A stretch of DNA of 39,142 nt from Acidimicrobiaceae bacterium (GCA_030837965.1 JAUTXP010000060.1:1-39142), one strand, 5' to 3'; numbered from the stretch's first letter, positions 25,040 to 33,291 are shown. Numbers and translations are program-made. The notes: a model not told the origin generated them from the letters alone.

Positions 25040-26832
25040 CCACCGCAGGCCACGTCGACCACGGCAAGTCGACCCTGGTGCTGGCCCTCACCGGGATGGA
25101 CCCCGACCGCTTCGCCGAGGAGAAGGCCCGGGGCCTCACCATCGACTTGGGCTTCGCATGGGGCACGCTGCCTTCCGGTCAGGAGTTCGCCTTCGTGGAC
25201 GTGCCCGGGCACGTGCGCTTCATCAAGAACATGCTCGCCGGGGTGGGCGCGGTCGACGCCTGCCTGTTCGTGGTGGCAGCCACCGAGGGATGGAAGCCGC
25301 AGTCCGAGGAGCACTTGCGCATCCTCGAATTGCTCGGGGTGCGGGCGGGCGTGGTCGCCCTGACCAAGATGGGACTGGTCGATGACGAGTGGCGTGAGGT
25401 CGCGGCCTTGGACGTGGCCGACCGGGTGGCGGGCACGTTCCTGGCCGACGCCGAGGTGGTGGGAGTCGACGCGGTGGCCGGGGTGGGCCTGGTGGAGTTG
25501 CGCCAGGCGCTCGACCGTCTGTTGACCCGAGTGCCCGGCGCGCTCGACGTGGGCCGGCCCCGGCTGTGGGTCGACCGGTCCTTCGCGGCCAAGGGCTCCG
25601 GCACCGTCGTGACCGGCACGTTGGCGGGCGGTCCGTTGGCGGTCGACGACGACGTGGAGCTGTGGCCGTCAGGTCTTCGTGCTCGGGTCCGCGGGCTGCA
25701 AAGCCACAAGTCGGCGCTCCATCGGGCGGACCCGGGGCGGCGACTGGCCGTCAACCTGGCAGGCATATCGCATCACGATGTGTCGCGGGGCTTTGCCTTG
25801 GTGCGGCCGGGCCAGTGGGCGCCGACCAGGACGGTGGACGTGTCGTTGTCGGTGCTGGCCGCCCTCGACCACGACGTGTCCCGGCGGGGCGCGTACGTGG
25901 CCTACATCGGGTCGGGCGAGCACCCGGTGAAGGTGCGGCTGCTCGGGCGTGCGTCGGCCGTGCGGCCCGGCGAGGTGGGGACGGCCAGACTGCACCTGCC
26001 TCTCCCTTTGCCCCTGCTGCCGGGCGACCGGTTCGTGCTGCGTGAGAGCGGACGGGCCGAGACGGTGGGCGGGGGCGAGGTGCTCGACGTGGCCCCTGTG
26101 CTGGCCGCGGCCAGGGCCGCGCCCGACCGGTCAGTGGCCCGGGTGGTGGCCGAGCGGGGGTGGGTGGAGGCCGACGTCTTGGAGCGGCTGACGGGGACGC
26201 GAGTGGCGCCGAACGTCGGGACCTGGGTGGTCGACCCGGGCGCCCTCGCCGAGCGCCAAGGGCTCTTGGCCGACATGGTGGCCGCCGCCGGGACGCGGGG
26301 CCTGGACGTGGCCGGGCTGGACACCCGAGACCGCCTCGTGCTTGCCACCGTCAGTTCGGTCGTGGTGCGGGACGGCCGGGCCCAGAACGAAAGCGCGGCC
26401 GAGCCGGCGTCGCGCGAGGAGCATCCCTTTCTGCTTGCCCTCAAGGCCTCGCCGTTCTCGCCGCCGTCCCCCGACGGGTTCGATCGGGGCGAGGTGCGGG
26501 ACCTGGTGCGGGCCGGCCTGGTGGTCGAGCGCGACGGCGTCTACTTCGCGGCGGAGGCAGTGGAGGCGGCCGCAGGTACCGTCGCCCGGCTGCTGGCCGA
26601 ACAGGCCGGGCCTCAGGCCCAGGCCGGAGGCCCCCAGGGCGACAGCGGGGCCGAGGGCCTGACCGTTTCCGAAGTGCGGGAGGCGCTGGGCACCAGCCGC
26701 AAGTTCCTGCTCCCTCTGTTGGCCCACCTGGACGCCACCGGCGTGACCCGACGGCGGGGCGACCTCAGGATTGGCGGTCCTCGTCTTCCAACGACTTGGC
26801 CAGGCGGGCCACCGGCAGCACGTTCGTCATGA
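25027..26832 (+). CDS. selB: Selenocysteine-specific translation elongation factor
   Basis: SelB is a GTPase that carries Sec-tRNA to the ribosome and binds the SECIS hairpin with its C-terminal winged helices. The 601-residue protein starts with GTG at 25027. It shows G1 GHVDHGKST (8-16), the switch region [14 protein letters not shown]3 DVPGH, and TKMGLVD in place of NKxD, as usual in SelB. Domains II-III follow, then winged-helix repeats (about 350-590), the last reading [24 protein letters not shown]. The final ~25 residues extend past the usual end and overlap the convergent hydrolase gene by 68 nt. Confidence 0.95.
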   Translation: MRVVATAGHVDHGKSTLVLALTGMDPDRFAEEKARGLTIDLGFAWGTLPSGQEFAFVDVPGHVRFIKNMLAGVGAVDACLFVVAATEGWKPQSEEHLRILELLGVRAGVVALTKMGLVDDEWREVAALDVADRVAGTFLADAEVVGVDAVAGVGLVELRQALDRLLTRVPGALDVGRPRLWVDRSFAAKGSGTVVTGTLAGGPLAVDDDVELWPSGLRARVRGLQSHKSALHRADPGRRLAVNLAGISHHDVSRGFALVRPGQWAPTRTVDVSLSVLAALDHDVSRRGAYVAYIGSGEHPVKVRLLGRASAVRPGEVGTARLHLPLPLPLLPGDRFVLRESGRAETVGGGEVLDVAPVLAAARAAPDRSVARVVAERGWVEADVLERLTGTRVAPNVGTWVVDPGALAERQGLLADMVAAAGTRGLDVAGLDTRDRLVLATVSSVVVRDGRAQNESAAEPASREEHPFLLALKASPFSPPSPDGFDRGEVRDLVRAGLVVERDGVYFAAEAVEAAAGTVARLLAEQAGPQAQAGGPQGDSGAEGLTVSEVREALGTSRKFLLPLLAHLDATGVTRRRGDLRIGGPRLPTTWPGGPPAARSS

Positions 26833-27658
26833 CCTCGCCGAAGGCGTCGGGGTCGGCCAGCAGCCACGAGTGGGTGCCCTCCACCACCTCGCCCTCGTTG
26901 CCGATGGCCTGACACAGGTCGTCGAAGCTGGCCCGCGGGATGATGCGGTCCTTGTCCCCCCACAGCACGACGACCGGCAGCTTGCGGGCCTTGAGATCCT
27001 CGAGCTCGTCGCGCAGGTCGGCCTGACGGGCCAGGTTGGCCACCCGCACGAAGGCCCGCGGGTTGCGCACCAGGTTGGGCAGGGCGTCCTCGAGCACGAC
27101 GGGCAGCACCTTGGTGATCTGGCGTGGCGTCAGGAGGTCGGCCGGGAAGTGGATGCCCCAGTCCCACAGCGGGCGCTGGGCCATGGACCGGCCGGTGCCG
27201 TTCACCTTGGACGCCGCGTTGGGCGTGCCCGCCGACCAGGCCGAGCCGCCCACCGAGTTGATGAGGACGAGGGTGCGGACCCGGTCGGGGAAGTCGTGGG
27301 CGAACTGGATGGAGACCCCGCCCCCGAAGCTGTGGCCGACGACGAACACGGGCTCGTCGACCTTGACCGCGGTGAGGAACTGATCGACCCAGTCGGCGTA
27401 GCCGTCGAAGGAGAACTGGCGGGCGGGCAGGTCGGGGGTGCCGCCGAAGCCGGGCAGGGCCGGGGCGTAGACCCGGTTGCCCATGCGGACCAGCCGCTTC
27501 AAAGCCCGCTTGTAGCTGTGCTGGCCCAGCCCCCAGCCGTGAAGAAAGAGGATGGGCGTGCCCTCGCCTGCCACCCCGTACAGGGCGGTGCGGCCGTCGA
27601 CAGTGGTCCGCTTCCAGACCAGATGCCCGGGTTCAGCGTGCGGCAACGACAGGGCCAT
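26765..27658 (-). CDS. Alpha/beta hydrolase
   Basis: A 297-residue cytoplasmic alpha/beta-hydrolase. It has the oxyanion-region motif FLHGWGLG, the nucleophile elbow GHSFGGG (Ser at about residue 109), the acid in LWGDKDRIIP and the His in EGTHSWLL. Family members include esterases, haloperoxidase-like enzymes and C-C hydrolases; the substrate cannot be told. It converges with selB and overlaps its 3' end by 68 nt, both frames being well conserved up to that point. The WhiB gene lies 67 bp upstream on the same strand. Confidence 0.92.
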   Translation of the reverse strand: MALSLPHAEPGHLVWKRTTVDGRTALYGVAGEGTPILFLHGWGLGQHSYKRALKRLVRMGNRVYAPALPGFGGTPDLPARQFSFDGYADWVDQFLTAVKVDEPVFVVGHSFGGGVSIQFAHDFPDRVRTLVLINSVGGSAWSAGTPNAASKVNGTGRSMAQRPLWDWGIHFPADLLTPRQITKVLPVVLEDALPNLVRNPRAFVRVANLARQADLRDELEDLKARKLPVVVLWGDKDRIIPRASFDDLCQAIGNEGEVVEGTHSWLLADPDAFGEVMTNVLPVARLAKSLEDEDRQS

Positions 27659-27725
27659 CGGCTGTTCACGATAGACCTTTTGCTCGCGTTTGCAAGCACC
27701 TGCTGGGGACGGCCGACGGGGCCGG

Positions 27726-27989
27726 TCAGCCCGCCTTGTGGGTCAGGAGCTGCTTGCGCTCCATCTCGTTGAGCCCGCCCCAGATCCCGTGCGGCTCACG
27801 GATGCGAATGGCGTACTCGAGACAGGGCTTGCGCACCGGGCAGGTGGCGCAGATGGCCTTGGCCCGCACCTCCCTGTCCTCCTTCTCGTCCTTGCGCTCG
27901 AACGAGGTGGGCGGGAAGAACACCGCGGCCTGCGGGCCTCGGCATGCAGCCTTGAGCTGCCAAAGGTCATCGATGTGTTGCACGCTCAC
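27726..27989 (-). CDS. WhiB-family iron-sulfur transcription factor
   Basis: WhiB-like proteins are actinobacterial [4Fe-4S] regulators that often act with the principal sigma factor. The 87-residue product has the four cysteines (one in KAACRGP, two in ICATCPV, one in KPCLEYA) and the GIWGG turn. The C-terminus is short with few basic residues after the turn (NEMERKQLLTHKAG). The GTG at 27989 is the likely start, with a second GTG two codons later. Which WhiB class it belongs to is not clear; position near a PBP and an ArsA pair recalls mycobacterial whiB4, but the sequence itself is not obviously WhiB4. Confidence 0.93.
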   Translation of the reverse strand: MSVQHIDDLWQLKAACRGPQAAVFFPPTSFERKDEKEDREVRAKAICATCPVRKPCLEYAIRIREPHGIWGGLNEMERKQLLTHKAG

Positions 27990-28048
27990 GGGTAGTGCCC
28001 CCCTTTCCGCCCAGCGACCCTAACCCCTCCCGGGAGACCCGTAAAGGG

Positions 28049-29338
28049 TCAACTTTCGCGAGCGCTGGTGCTCTGACCAGGGGTTTTGCCCCCGATCGGG
28101 GGCCGGTTCGCGCCCTCAGTGGCGACCCGATCCCGGTAGTCCCGTGCCCCACCACTCTCCGGCTCGACCTCGAGCACAAACCCGTCGATTCCCACCACTC
28201 GCACCGTTTGGCCCACGGCGATCGGTGTGGCCCGGTTCGTCCGGGCTCGCCAAGGCGCACCTTTTATCTCGACGGTGCCCTCGGGGTGGACGGCGGCCAG
28301 GGCCAGGCCCAGTTCGCCCACCATGGCCTGGCGTCCGATGGTGGGCGTGGAGAAGCGGGCCCGCACCATGGCGGGCATGCCCGCCACCATGAACAGGGCC
28401 ACGCCCGCCACCACGGCCACGAGGGTGAACCACGACGCCCGCTGGCCCGCGTACAGGCCCACGCTGCCCACGGCCAGGCTCACGGTGCCGATGACGGTCC
28501 ACGTGCGGGGCGTGCCCGCCTGGAGGTCGACGGCGTAGCCGAACAGGCCGAGCACGACCAGGCCGACGGCCCACGGCCGGGTGGGCAGCACGGCCAGCCC
28601 GTAGGCCGACAGCACCAGGCACACGGCGCCCGTCACCGCGGCCACGCCGATGCCCGCGGTGTAGAACTCGAGGACTATCAGGGCCAGTCCCACGACCAGA
28701 AGCAGAAAGGCCACCGACGGGCTGGCCGCGGTGTGCAGCAGTTGGGCCACCATCCCTGGCTTGGCATTCACCACTCGGACCGTGATCTCGCGCCGGGGCT
28801 GCCCGCCTCGGGGCACGACCTTGGCCGTGTCCAGGCCCCGGTCGTCCAACTGCACGAGGAAGTCGCCGATGGTGGGCGCGCTGAACTGCACGAGCCCTTG
28901 GGCGATGGCGTCCTCGTCCTCGACCGGGTCGGAGGAGTCGCCCACGTTGGTCCCTGGGGCCACGCCCTTGAACTGGGCCCCGCCCAGGAGGTCGAAGGCC
29001 TGGCCGTAGGCCTTGGCCCCGGTCGGCCCAACCCAGACGGCGACGGGCACGCGGGACTCGGCGACCTGTCGCCGCAGTCGGGCCAGCCTGCTGGGGCCGA
29101 GGACGCCGCCTCTGGAGTTGAGCTGCAGCAGCACGGCGACGGCCTGGGTGCGCTCGGCTTGTCGCAACGCGTCGCCAATGGCGTCGGCCACGACGGGGTC
29201 GACCAGGCCGCTCACTTGGAGGACGGCGACGTGCCTGCTCGGTGGTGATTTGGCCCCGACCGGGGGCGCGGCGATGACGGCAATTGCGGCCGTCGATGCG
29301 GCCAAAAGCACGAAGAAGGCTGTCGCTAGTCTGCGCAT
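28049..29338 (-). CDS. NfeD-family membrane protein with degenerate ClpP-like protease domain
   Basis: The 429-residue protein has a signal peptide or N-terminal helix (4-29) and a ClpP-class domain (35-215; VAVLQVSGLVDPVVADAIGDAL, LLQLNSRGG, PVAVWVGPTGAKA, VAPGTNVGD). Four to six transmembrane helices follow (about 235-370), then a C-terminal OB-fold NfeD domain (385-425). Active NfeD proteases have an A-S-A-G serine motif where this protein reads A-Y-G-Q (residues 110-113), so it is probably inactive. NfeD proteins usually act with stomatin/SPFH partners in membranes; none is encoded here. Its ATG is 4 bp from the divergent ArsA gene. Confidence 0.85.
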   Translation of the reverse strand: MRRLATAFFVLLAASTAAIAVIAAPPVGAKSPPSRHVAVLQVSGLVDPVVADAIGDALRQAERTQAVAVLLQLNSRGGVLGPSRLARLRRQVAESRVPVAVWVGPTGAKAYGQAFDLLGGAQFKGVAPGTNVGDSSDPVEDEDAIAQGLVQFSAPTIGDFLVQLDDRGLDTAKVVPRGGQPRREITVRVVNAKPGMVAQLLHTAASPSVAFLLLVVGLALIVLEFYTAGIGVAAVTGAVCLVLSAYGLAVLPTRPWAVGLVVLGLFGYAVDLQAGTPRTWTVIGTVSLAVGSVGLYAGQRASWFTLVAVVAGVALFMVAGMPAMVRARFSTPTIGRQAMVGELGLALAAVHPEGTVEIKGAPWRARTNRATPIAVGQTVRVVGIDGFVLEVEPESGGARDYRDRVATEGANRPPIGGKTPGQSTSARES

Positions 29339-29342
29339 TCCA

Positions 29343-30305
29343 ATGGACCCCGCCGGGTTTTGCACCCAGTCGCGTGTGCTCATCGTCGCCGGGAAGGGCG
29401 GCGTGGGCAAAACCACGGTGACGGCGGCGCTGGCCCGCATGGCCGCCTTGTCCGGGCTGACCACGCTGATCATCGAGGTCGAGGGCAAGAGCGGGATCGG
29501 GTCCGCCTTCGGCCGGCGCGAGCCGCTCACCTACGAAGAGGTCGTGCTGGCGCCCGGCGGCGGACCGGACGGAGCTGCCGACGTGCGGGCCCGGACCCTG
29601 ACCCCCGACGACGCCTTGCTCGAATACCTCGAGGACCACGGCATGCGGCGCATCTCGCGGCGGCTGCTCTCGTCCGGCGCCATTGACGTGGTGTCGACCG
29701 CGGTACCCGGCATCAAGGACATCCTCGTGCTGGGCAAGGTCAAGCAGTTGGAGCGCTCGGCCACGGCCGACTTGATCGTGCTCGACGCGCCCGCCGCGGG
29801 CCATGCGGTCACGTTCCTCACCAGCGCCGCGGGCCTGCTGGACGCAGTGCGCATGGGCCCCATCCGCACCCAGGCCGAGGACGTGATCGACCTGCTCTCC
29901 GACCCGGCGCGCTGCCAGGTGCTGTTGGTCACGCTGCCCGAGGAGACGCCGGTCAACGAGGTGGTGGAGACGGCGTTCAAGCTGGAGGACCGGGTCGGCG
30001 TCCAGTTGGCGCCCGTCGTCGTCAACGGCCTGTACCCGCCGGTCGACGGGCTCGACGCGGACCCGGTGGAGGCGGCCGCCGCGGCCGACGTGTTCCTGCG
30101 TCCGGGCGAGGCCGAGGCCTTGCGGGACGCGGCCCGCTTCCGCATGGACCGCACCGAGTTGCAGTCCGAGCAGGTGGGCCGGCTGGCGGCGGCCCTGCCC
30201 CTGCCGCAGTTGGATCTGCCGTTCCTGTTCACCACGGAGTTGGGCTTGGCCGAGGTGGACGGCCTGGCCCGGGCCTTGGCCGACTCGGTGTCGACCCTGC
30301 CGTGA
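29343..30305 (+). CDS. ArsA/Get3-like ATPase, first of a pair
   Basis: A 320-residue P-loop ATPase of the ArsA/Get3 (anion-transporting/tail-anchored-protein-targeting) group. Walker A is VAGKGGVGKTTV at about 14-25, with LIVLDAPAAGHAVTFL as the switch II-like region and VNGLYP as a late conserved strand. In Mycobacterium a pair of such proteins is encoded next to a WhiB gene and ponA2, as here. The ATG at 29343 leaves only 4 bp to the divergent NfeD start. A GTG at 29376 in VLIVAGKGG is an alternative start. The gene is coupled (GTGA) to the second ATPase. Confidence 0.9.
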   Translation: MDPAGFCTQSRVLIVAGKGGVGKTTVTAALARMAALSGLTTLIIEVEGKSGIGSAFGRREPLTYEEVVLAPGGGPDGAADVRARTLTPDDALLEYLEDHGMRRISRRLLSSGAIDVVSTAVPGIKDILVLGKVKQLERSATADLIVLDAPAAGHAVTFLTSAAGLLDAVRMGPIRTQAEDVIDLLSDPARCQVLLVTLPEETPVNEVVETAFKLEDRVGVQLAPVVVNGLYPPVDGLDADPVEAAAAADVFLRPGEAEALRDAARFRMDRTELQSEQVGRLAAALPLPQLDLPFLFTTELGLAEVDGLARALADSVSTLP

Positions 30306-31456
30306 ACGCGACTGGGGCTGGGGCTGGCGCGGGGGCTGGGGCGGGGGCGGGCGCGCTTTCGGCCGTCGTGGCCGAGCGCCAGATCGTCGTGTGCTGCGGG
30401 TCGGGCGGGGTGGGCAAGACGACGACGGCCGCGGCGCTGGCGTTGGAGGCGGCCCGTCGAGGACGGCGTGCATGCGTGGTCACCATCGACCCGGCCAAGC
30501 GGTTGGCCGACGCCCTGGGGCTCGAGGAGCTGACCAACACGCCGGGCCGCATCGAGGGCGATTGGCCGGGCGAGCTGTGGGCCTTGATGCTCGACACCAA
30601 GTCCACCTTCGACGAGCTGGTGGTGCGGTACTCGGACGACCCCGTGCAGGCCCAGCGCATCCTCGAGAACCGGCTGTACCGCAACATCTCCGGCGCCCTG
30701 TCGGGCACGCAGGAGTACATGGCCATGGAGAAGCTGTACGAGCTGCACGAGGAGGGCCGCTTCGACATCGTCGTGGTCGACACGCCGCCCACCCGCAACG
30801 CCCTCGACTTCCTCGATGCGCCCAGGCGGCTGACCCGGTTCTTGGACAACCGGGTGTTCCGGTTGCTGATGACGCCGACGCGGGCGTATCTCCGGGCCGT
30901 CAGCGTGGCCACCCAAGCCTTCCTGCGCACGGTGTCGAAGGTGGTGGGGGGCGAGGTGGTGGCCGACGCGGTCGCCTTCTTCCAGGCCTTCGAGGGGATG
31001 GAGGCGGGTTTTCGGGAGCGGGCCCAGCACGTGCTGTCGCTGCTGTCAGACCCTCGTACGGCGTTCGTGCTGGTGGCCTCGCCCCGGCGCGACGCGGTGG
31101 ACGAGGCCCTGTACTTCGCCGAGCGGCTGCACGAGTCGGACATCGAGGTGGAGGCGCTGGTGGTGAACCGGCTGTACCCGCGCTTCGGCGGTTCTGGGTC
31201 TGGGCCGGCGGGGGCGGCGGTCGGGGGGTCGGCGGCTGAGGCCCGGTCCCGGGCGACGTCGTTGGCGGGCACGCCGCTGGCCGGGCTGTACGCCAACCTC
31301 GCTGATTTTCGGGAGGTGGCCGAGCGGGAGGAGGCCCACTTCGCGGCGCTGGCCGAGCGGGTCGCCCCTGCGCCCATCGCCCGGGTGCCTTTCCTGGCCG
31401 CCGACGTGCATGACGTGGCGGGCTTGGGCCGGGTGGGCGAGTACCTCTTCGCCTGA
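30302..31456 (+). CDS. ArsA/Get3-like ATPase, second of a pair
   Basis: A 384-residue partner of the preceding ATPase. An N-terminal Ala-Gly repeat (residues 4-18, from a GC-rich tandem) precedes Walker A VCCGSGGVGKTTTAAALA. VVTIDPAKRLADALGL and VVVDTPPTRNALDFLDAP (switch II) follow. These are standard ArsA motifs, and no transmembrane segment is present. A Gly/Ala-rich insertion lies around residues 298-312. The GTG at 30302 overlaps the previous stop, indicating a two-gene operon and probably a heteromeric complex. Confidence 0.92.
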   Translation: MNATGAGAGAGAGAGAGALSAVVAERQIVVCCGSGGVGKTTTAAALALEAARRGRRACVVTIDPAKRLADALGLEELTNTPGRIEGDWPGELWALMLDTKSTFDELVVRYSDDPVQAQRILENRLYRNISGALSGTQEYMAMEKLYELHEEGRFDIVVVDTPPTRNALDFLDAPRRLTRFLDNRVFRLLMTPTRAYLRAVSVATQAFLRTVSKVVGGEVVADAVAFFQAFEGMEAGFRERAQHVLSLLSDPRTAFVLVASPRRDAVDEALYFAERLHESDIEVEALVVNRLYPRFGGSGSGPAGAAVGGSAAEARSRATSLAGTPLAGLYANLADFREVAEREEAHFAALAERVAPAPIARVPFLAADVHDVAGLGRVGEYLFA

Positions 31457-31477
31457 CCCCTCGCTTGCGCGGGTCGG

Positions 31478-31828
31478 CTAGGTGGGCTGGGTCTCGGCCA
31501 GAAGGGCCTGGGCCGCGTCCTCCACCGTCTCGGCCACGGTGACGATTCGGTCGAAGCCGGTGGTGCGCAGGAGGCGGGTGAGGGTCGGGCGGTTGCAGGC
31601 CACGGCCACGTCGCCGCCCAGTTCCCTGGCCCTGCGGATGCCGCCGATCAAGGCGCCCAGGCCCGCGGAGTCCACGAATGGGACCCCCGACATGTCGATC
31701 AAGAGTCGGGGATTGGAGGCCAGTTCGGCCAAGGCCTGGCGGAACTGGCTGACGGTGAAGGCGTCCAGCTCACCGACCGGCCGGCAGACGGTGTACCCAT
31801 CGGCCTGGTCAGTCTGGATGTCGAGCAC
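31478..31828 (-). CDS. STAS-domain protein (anti-sigma factor antagonist type)
   Basis: The 116-residue protein is a single STAS domain: VGELDAFTVSQFRQAL, then LLIDMSGVPFVDSAGLGALI with the potential phospho-Ser in DSAG. Such proteins bind anti-sigma or signalling partners in a phosphorylation-dependent way. A TTG two codons upstream would be only one base from the ribosome site. The GTG at 31828 is seven bases from AAGGAG (31836-31841) and is chosen. A single-domain receiver gene diverges 88 bp away, suggesting a small signalling module. No anti-sigma factor or sigma factor is adjacent. Confidence 0.93.
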   Translation of the reverse strand: MLDIQTDQADGYTVCRPVGELDAFTVSQFRQALAELASNPRLLIDMSGVPFVDSAGLGALIGGIRRARELGGDVAVACNRPTLTRLLRTTGFDRIVTVAETVEDAAQALLAETQPT

Positions 31829-31835
31829 GGGCAAA

Positions 31836-31841
31836 CTCCTT
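31836..31841 (-). promoter_or_regulatory. Ribosome binding site AAGGAG for the STAS gene
   Basis: AAGGAG on the minus strand lies seven bases before GTG 31828 but one base before TTG 31834. It decides in favour of the shorter start. Confidence 0.7.
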
Positions 31842-31916
31842 GGCGTTCGAGCGCCGCCGGCGCGGCCTGACGGCGGGCAGATGGTACCCAGCGGCGGGGG
31901 CGGTTACCCTCGGCCG

Positions 31917-32324
31917 GTGCCTGAGGTGCTGATCGCGAGCGATGAAGCATGGGTCCGCGAGGAGGTCCGATCTGTCCTTTCTGGGCGGGAGGACGTGACC
32001 GTGCGGGAGGTGGCGTCGGGTCTTTCCGCGGTGGCGGCGGTCCACGAGCGGGCGCCGGACCTGGCCGTGCTCGACCTCCAGATCGGCAACATGGGCGGCG
32101 TGGCCACGTGTTTGGAGCTGCGGCTCGACGAGAGCGCGGGGCGGCTCCCCCACGTGCCCGTGATCATTCTCTTGGACCGCAGGGCCGACGTCTTTCTGGC
32201 TCGGCGGACCGAGGCCGAGGGGTTCCTGGTCAAGCCGCTCGACCCGATCAGGCTGCGCCGGGCCGTCGAGGCCGTGCTCGGTGGGGGGACGTACGAAGAC
32301 GCCGCCTACCGCCCTGCCTCGTAG
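31917..32324 (+). CDS. Single-domain response regulator (CheY-like receiver)
   Basis: The 135-residue product is a receiver domain without an output domain. It has acidic residues in LIASDEAWVREEV, the phospho-acceptor Asp in LAVLDLQIGNMGG and the conserved Lys in GFLVKPLD. The start is GTG 31917. It diverges from the STAS gene and is followed 11 bp later by the CBS-domain gene. It could take phosphate from the orphan kinase at 16531-18261, but nothing in the sequence links them. Confidence 0.88.
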   Translation: MPEVLIASDEAWVREEVRSVLSGREDVTVREVASGLSAVAAVHERAPDLAVLDLQIGNMGGVATCLELRLDESAGRLPHVPVIILLDRRADVFLARRTEAEGFLVKPLDPIRLRRAVEAVLGGGTYEDAAYRPAS

Positions 32325-32335
32325 CGGCGCATTCC

Positions 32336-33160
32336 ATGTGGTTTCGGCGTTCCGCTGGGTCGGCCGAGTCGGCCGAGTCGGGCGGGTCGGGCGGGTCAGG
32401 CGGTCAGCCGACCGCCGCCGACCAGCACGCGGCGTCGATCCGGGCCGCGCTGGAAGGGCTGGGAGACACGGTCGTGCGCGAGGTCATGACGCCGCGCGTC
32501 GACGTGGTCGCACTGCGGTCGCCCGTCTCGCCTGAAGACGTGGTGCTCGCGGCCAAGGAGTCCGGGCACTCGCGCTTTCCCGTCTACGAGCAGGATCTGG
32601 ATGACCTGGTCGGGGTGCTGTACGTGAAGGACCTGTTCCGCAGCGGCGGCGTCGTGCGGCTGCGCCAGCCCTTCGTGGTGCCCGAGACTGCGCCCGTGTT
32701 GGCCGTGCTCTCCCAGATGCGGGTCGGTCGCAACGCGTTCGCCGTGGTGGTCGACGAACACGGCGGGGTTGAAGGCGTGTTGACGGTGAAGGACCTCGTC
32801 TCGCAACTTGTCGGTGAGCTGCCCGACGAGTTCGACCGGGCCGAGGAGGCTGAGATCTCCCGGGTCGACGCGTCCCGGTGGCTGGTCGACGGGGCGTGCC
32901 CGGTCGACAGGTTGCAGGAGGAGTTGGGGCCGCTCGGCCTGCGGCTGCCGTCGGGGGAGTACGTGACCGTGGGCGGGTTCCTGTTCGACCGCTTCGGCCG
33001 CATTCCCGGGGAGGGGGACATGCTGGTGTACGGCGGGTGGGAGTTCCGCGTCAGCGAGATGGACCGCCGCCGGATCGCCAAGACTGTGGTGCGCGCCCCC
33101 TCAGGTACGATGGGCGACGGTTCTCCGGCCAGTGCGCCCGCGAGCGCCAACGGGAAGTAG
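32336..33160 (+). CDS. CBS-pair protein with CorC/HlyC transporter-associated domain
   Basis: A 274-residue cytoplasmic protein. A Ser/Gly/Glu-rich N-terminus (residues 6-30, from short DNA tandem repeats) is followed by two CBS domains (about 50-170; REVMTPRVDVVAL, SRFPVYEQDLDDLVGVLYVKDLF, FAVVVDEHGGVEGVLTVKDLV). A CorC_HlyC domain comes next (about 185-265; LPSGEYVTVGGFLFDRFGRIPG). It lacks the DUF21 membrane domain of full-length CorB/CNNM-type transporters and resembles soluble CorC/YbeX. Its last codons and TAG stop lie inside the tRNA-Pro gene. Confidence 0.9.
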   Translation: MWFRRSAGSAESAESGGSGGSGGQPTAADQHAASIRAALEGLGDTVVREVMTPRVDVVALRSPVSPEDVVLAAKESGHSRFPVYEQDLDDLVGVLYVKDLFRSGGVVRLRQPFVVPETAPVLAVLSQMRVGRNAFAVVVDEHGGVEGVLTVKDLVSQLVGELPDEFDRAEEAEISRVDASRWLVDGACPVDRLQEELGPLGLRLPSGEYVTVGGFLFDRFGRIPGEGDMLVYGGWEFRVSEMDRRRIAKTVVRAPSGTMGDGSPASAPASANGK

Positions 33161-33228
33161 CGCAGCTTGGTTAGCGCGCAGCGTTCGGGACGCTGAGGCC
33201 GCGGGTTCGAATCCCGCCTTCCCGACCA
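33151..33228 (+). tRNA. tRNA-Pro (anticodon CGG), CCA encoded
   Basis: A full cloverleaf can be folded by eye. The acceptor is CGGGAAG (33151-33157) with CTTCCCG (33218-33224). The D stem is GCGC/GCGC, and the anticodon stem CAGCG/CGCTG has loop TTCGGGA (anticodon CGG). The T arm is GCGGG-TTCGAAT-CCCGC. The discriminator is A, followed by encoded CCA at 33226-33228. The first ten bases overlap the end of the upstream CBS-protein gene. Confidence 0.97.
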
Positions 33229-33291
33229 CAAACCCGCAAGTCGGCGCCCCCCACCACCCCCCGCCCCCCCACCGCCACCCCTCTTCCCCGC

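Noticed and set aside
30305-30360. GGGGCT/GGGGCG tandem at the start of the second ArsA gene as a regulatory repeat
   Set aside because: It encodes an Ala-Gly N-terminal stretch in frame and looks like simple coding expansion.
32355-32400. Short tandem repeats (TCGGCCGAG, TCGGGCGGG) as a direct-repeat array
   Set aside because: Only two to three units, in frame, encoding a flexible Ser/Glu/Gly linker at the start of the CBS protein; not CRISPR-like.
33151-33228. tRNA-Pro 3' end as an integration (att) site of a mobile element
   Set aside because: No repeat of the tRNA end was found downstream in the window and no integrase gene is near.
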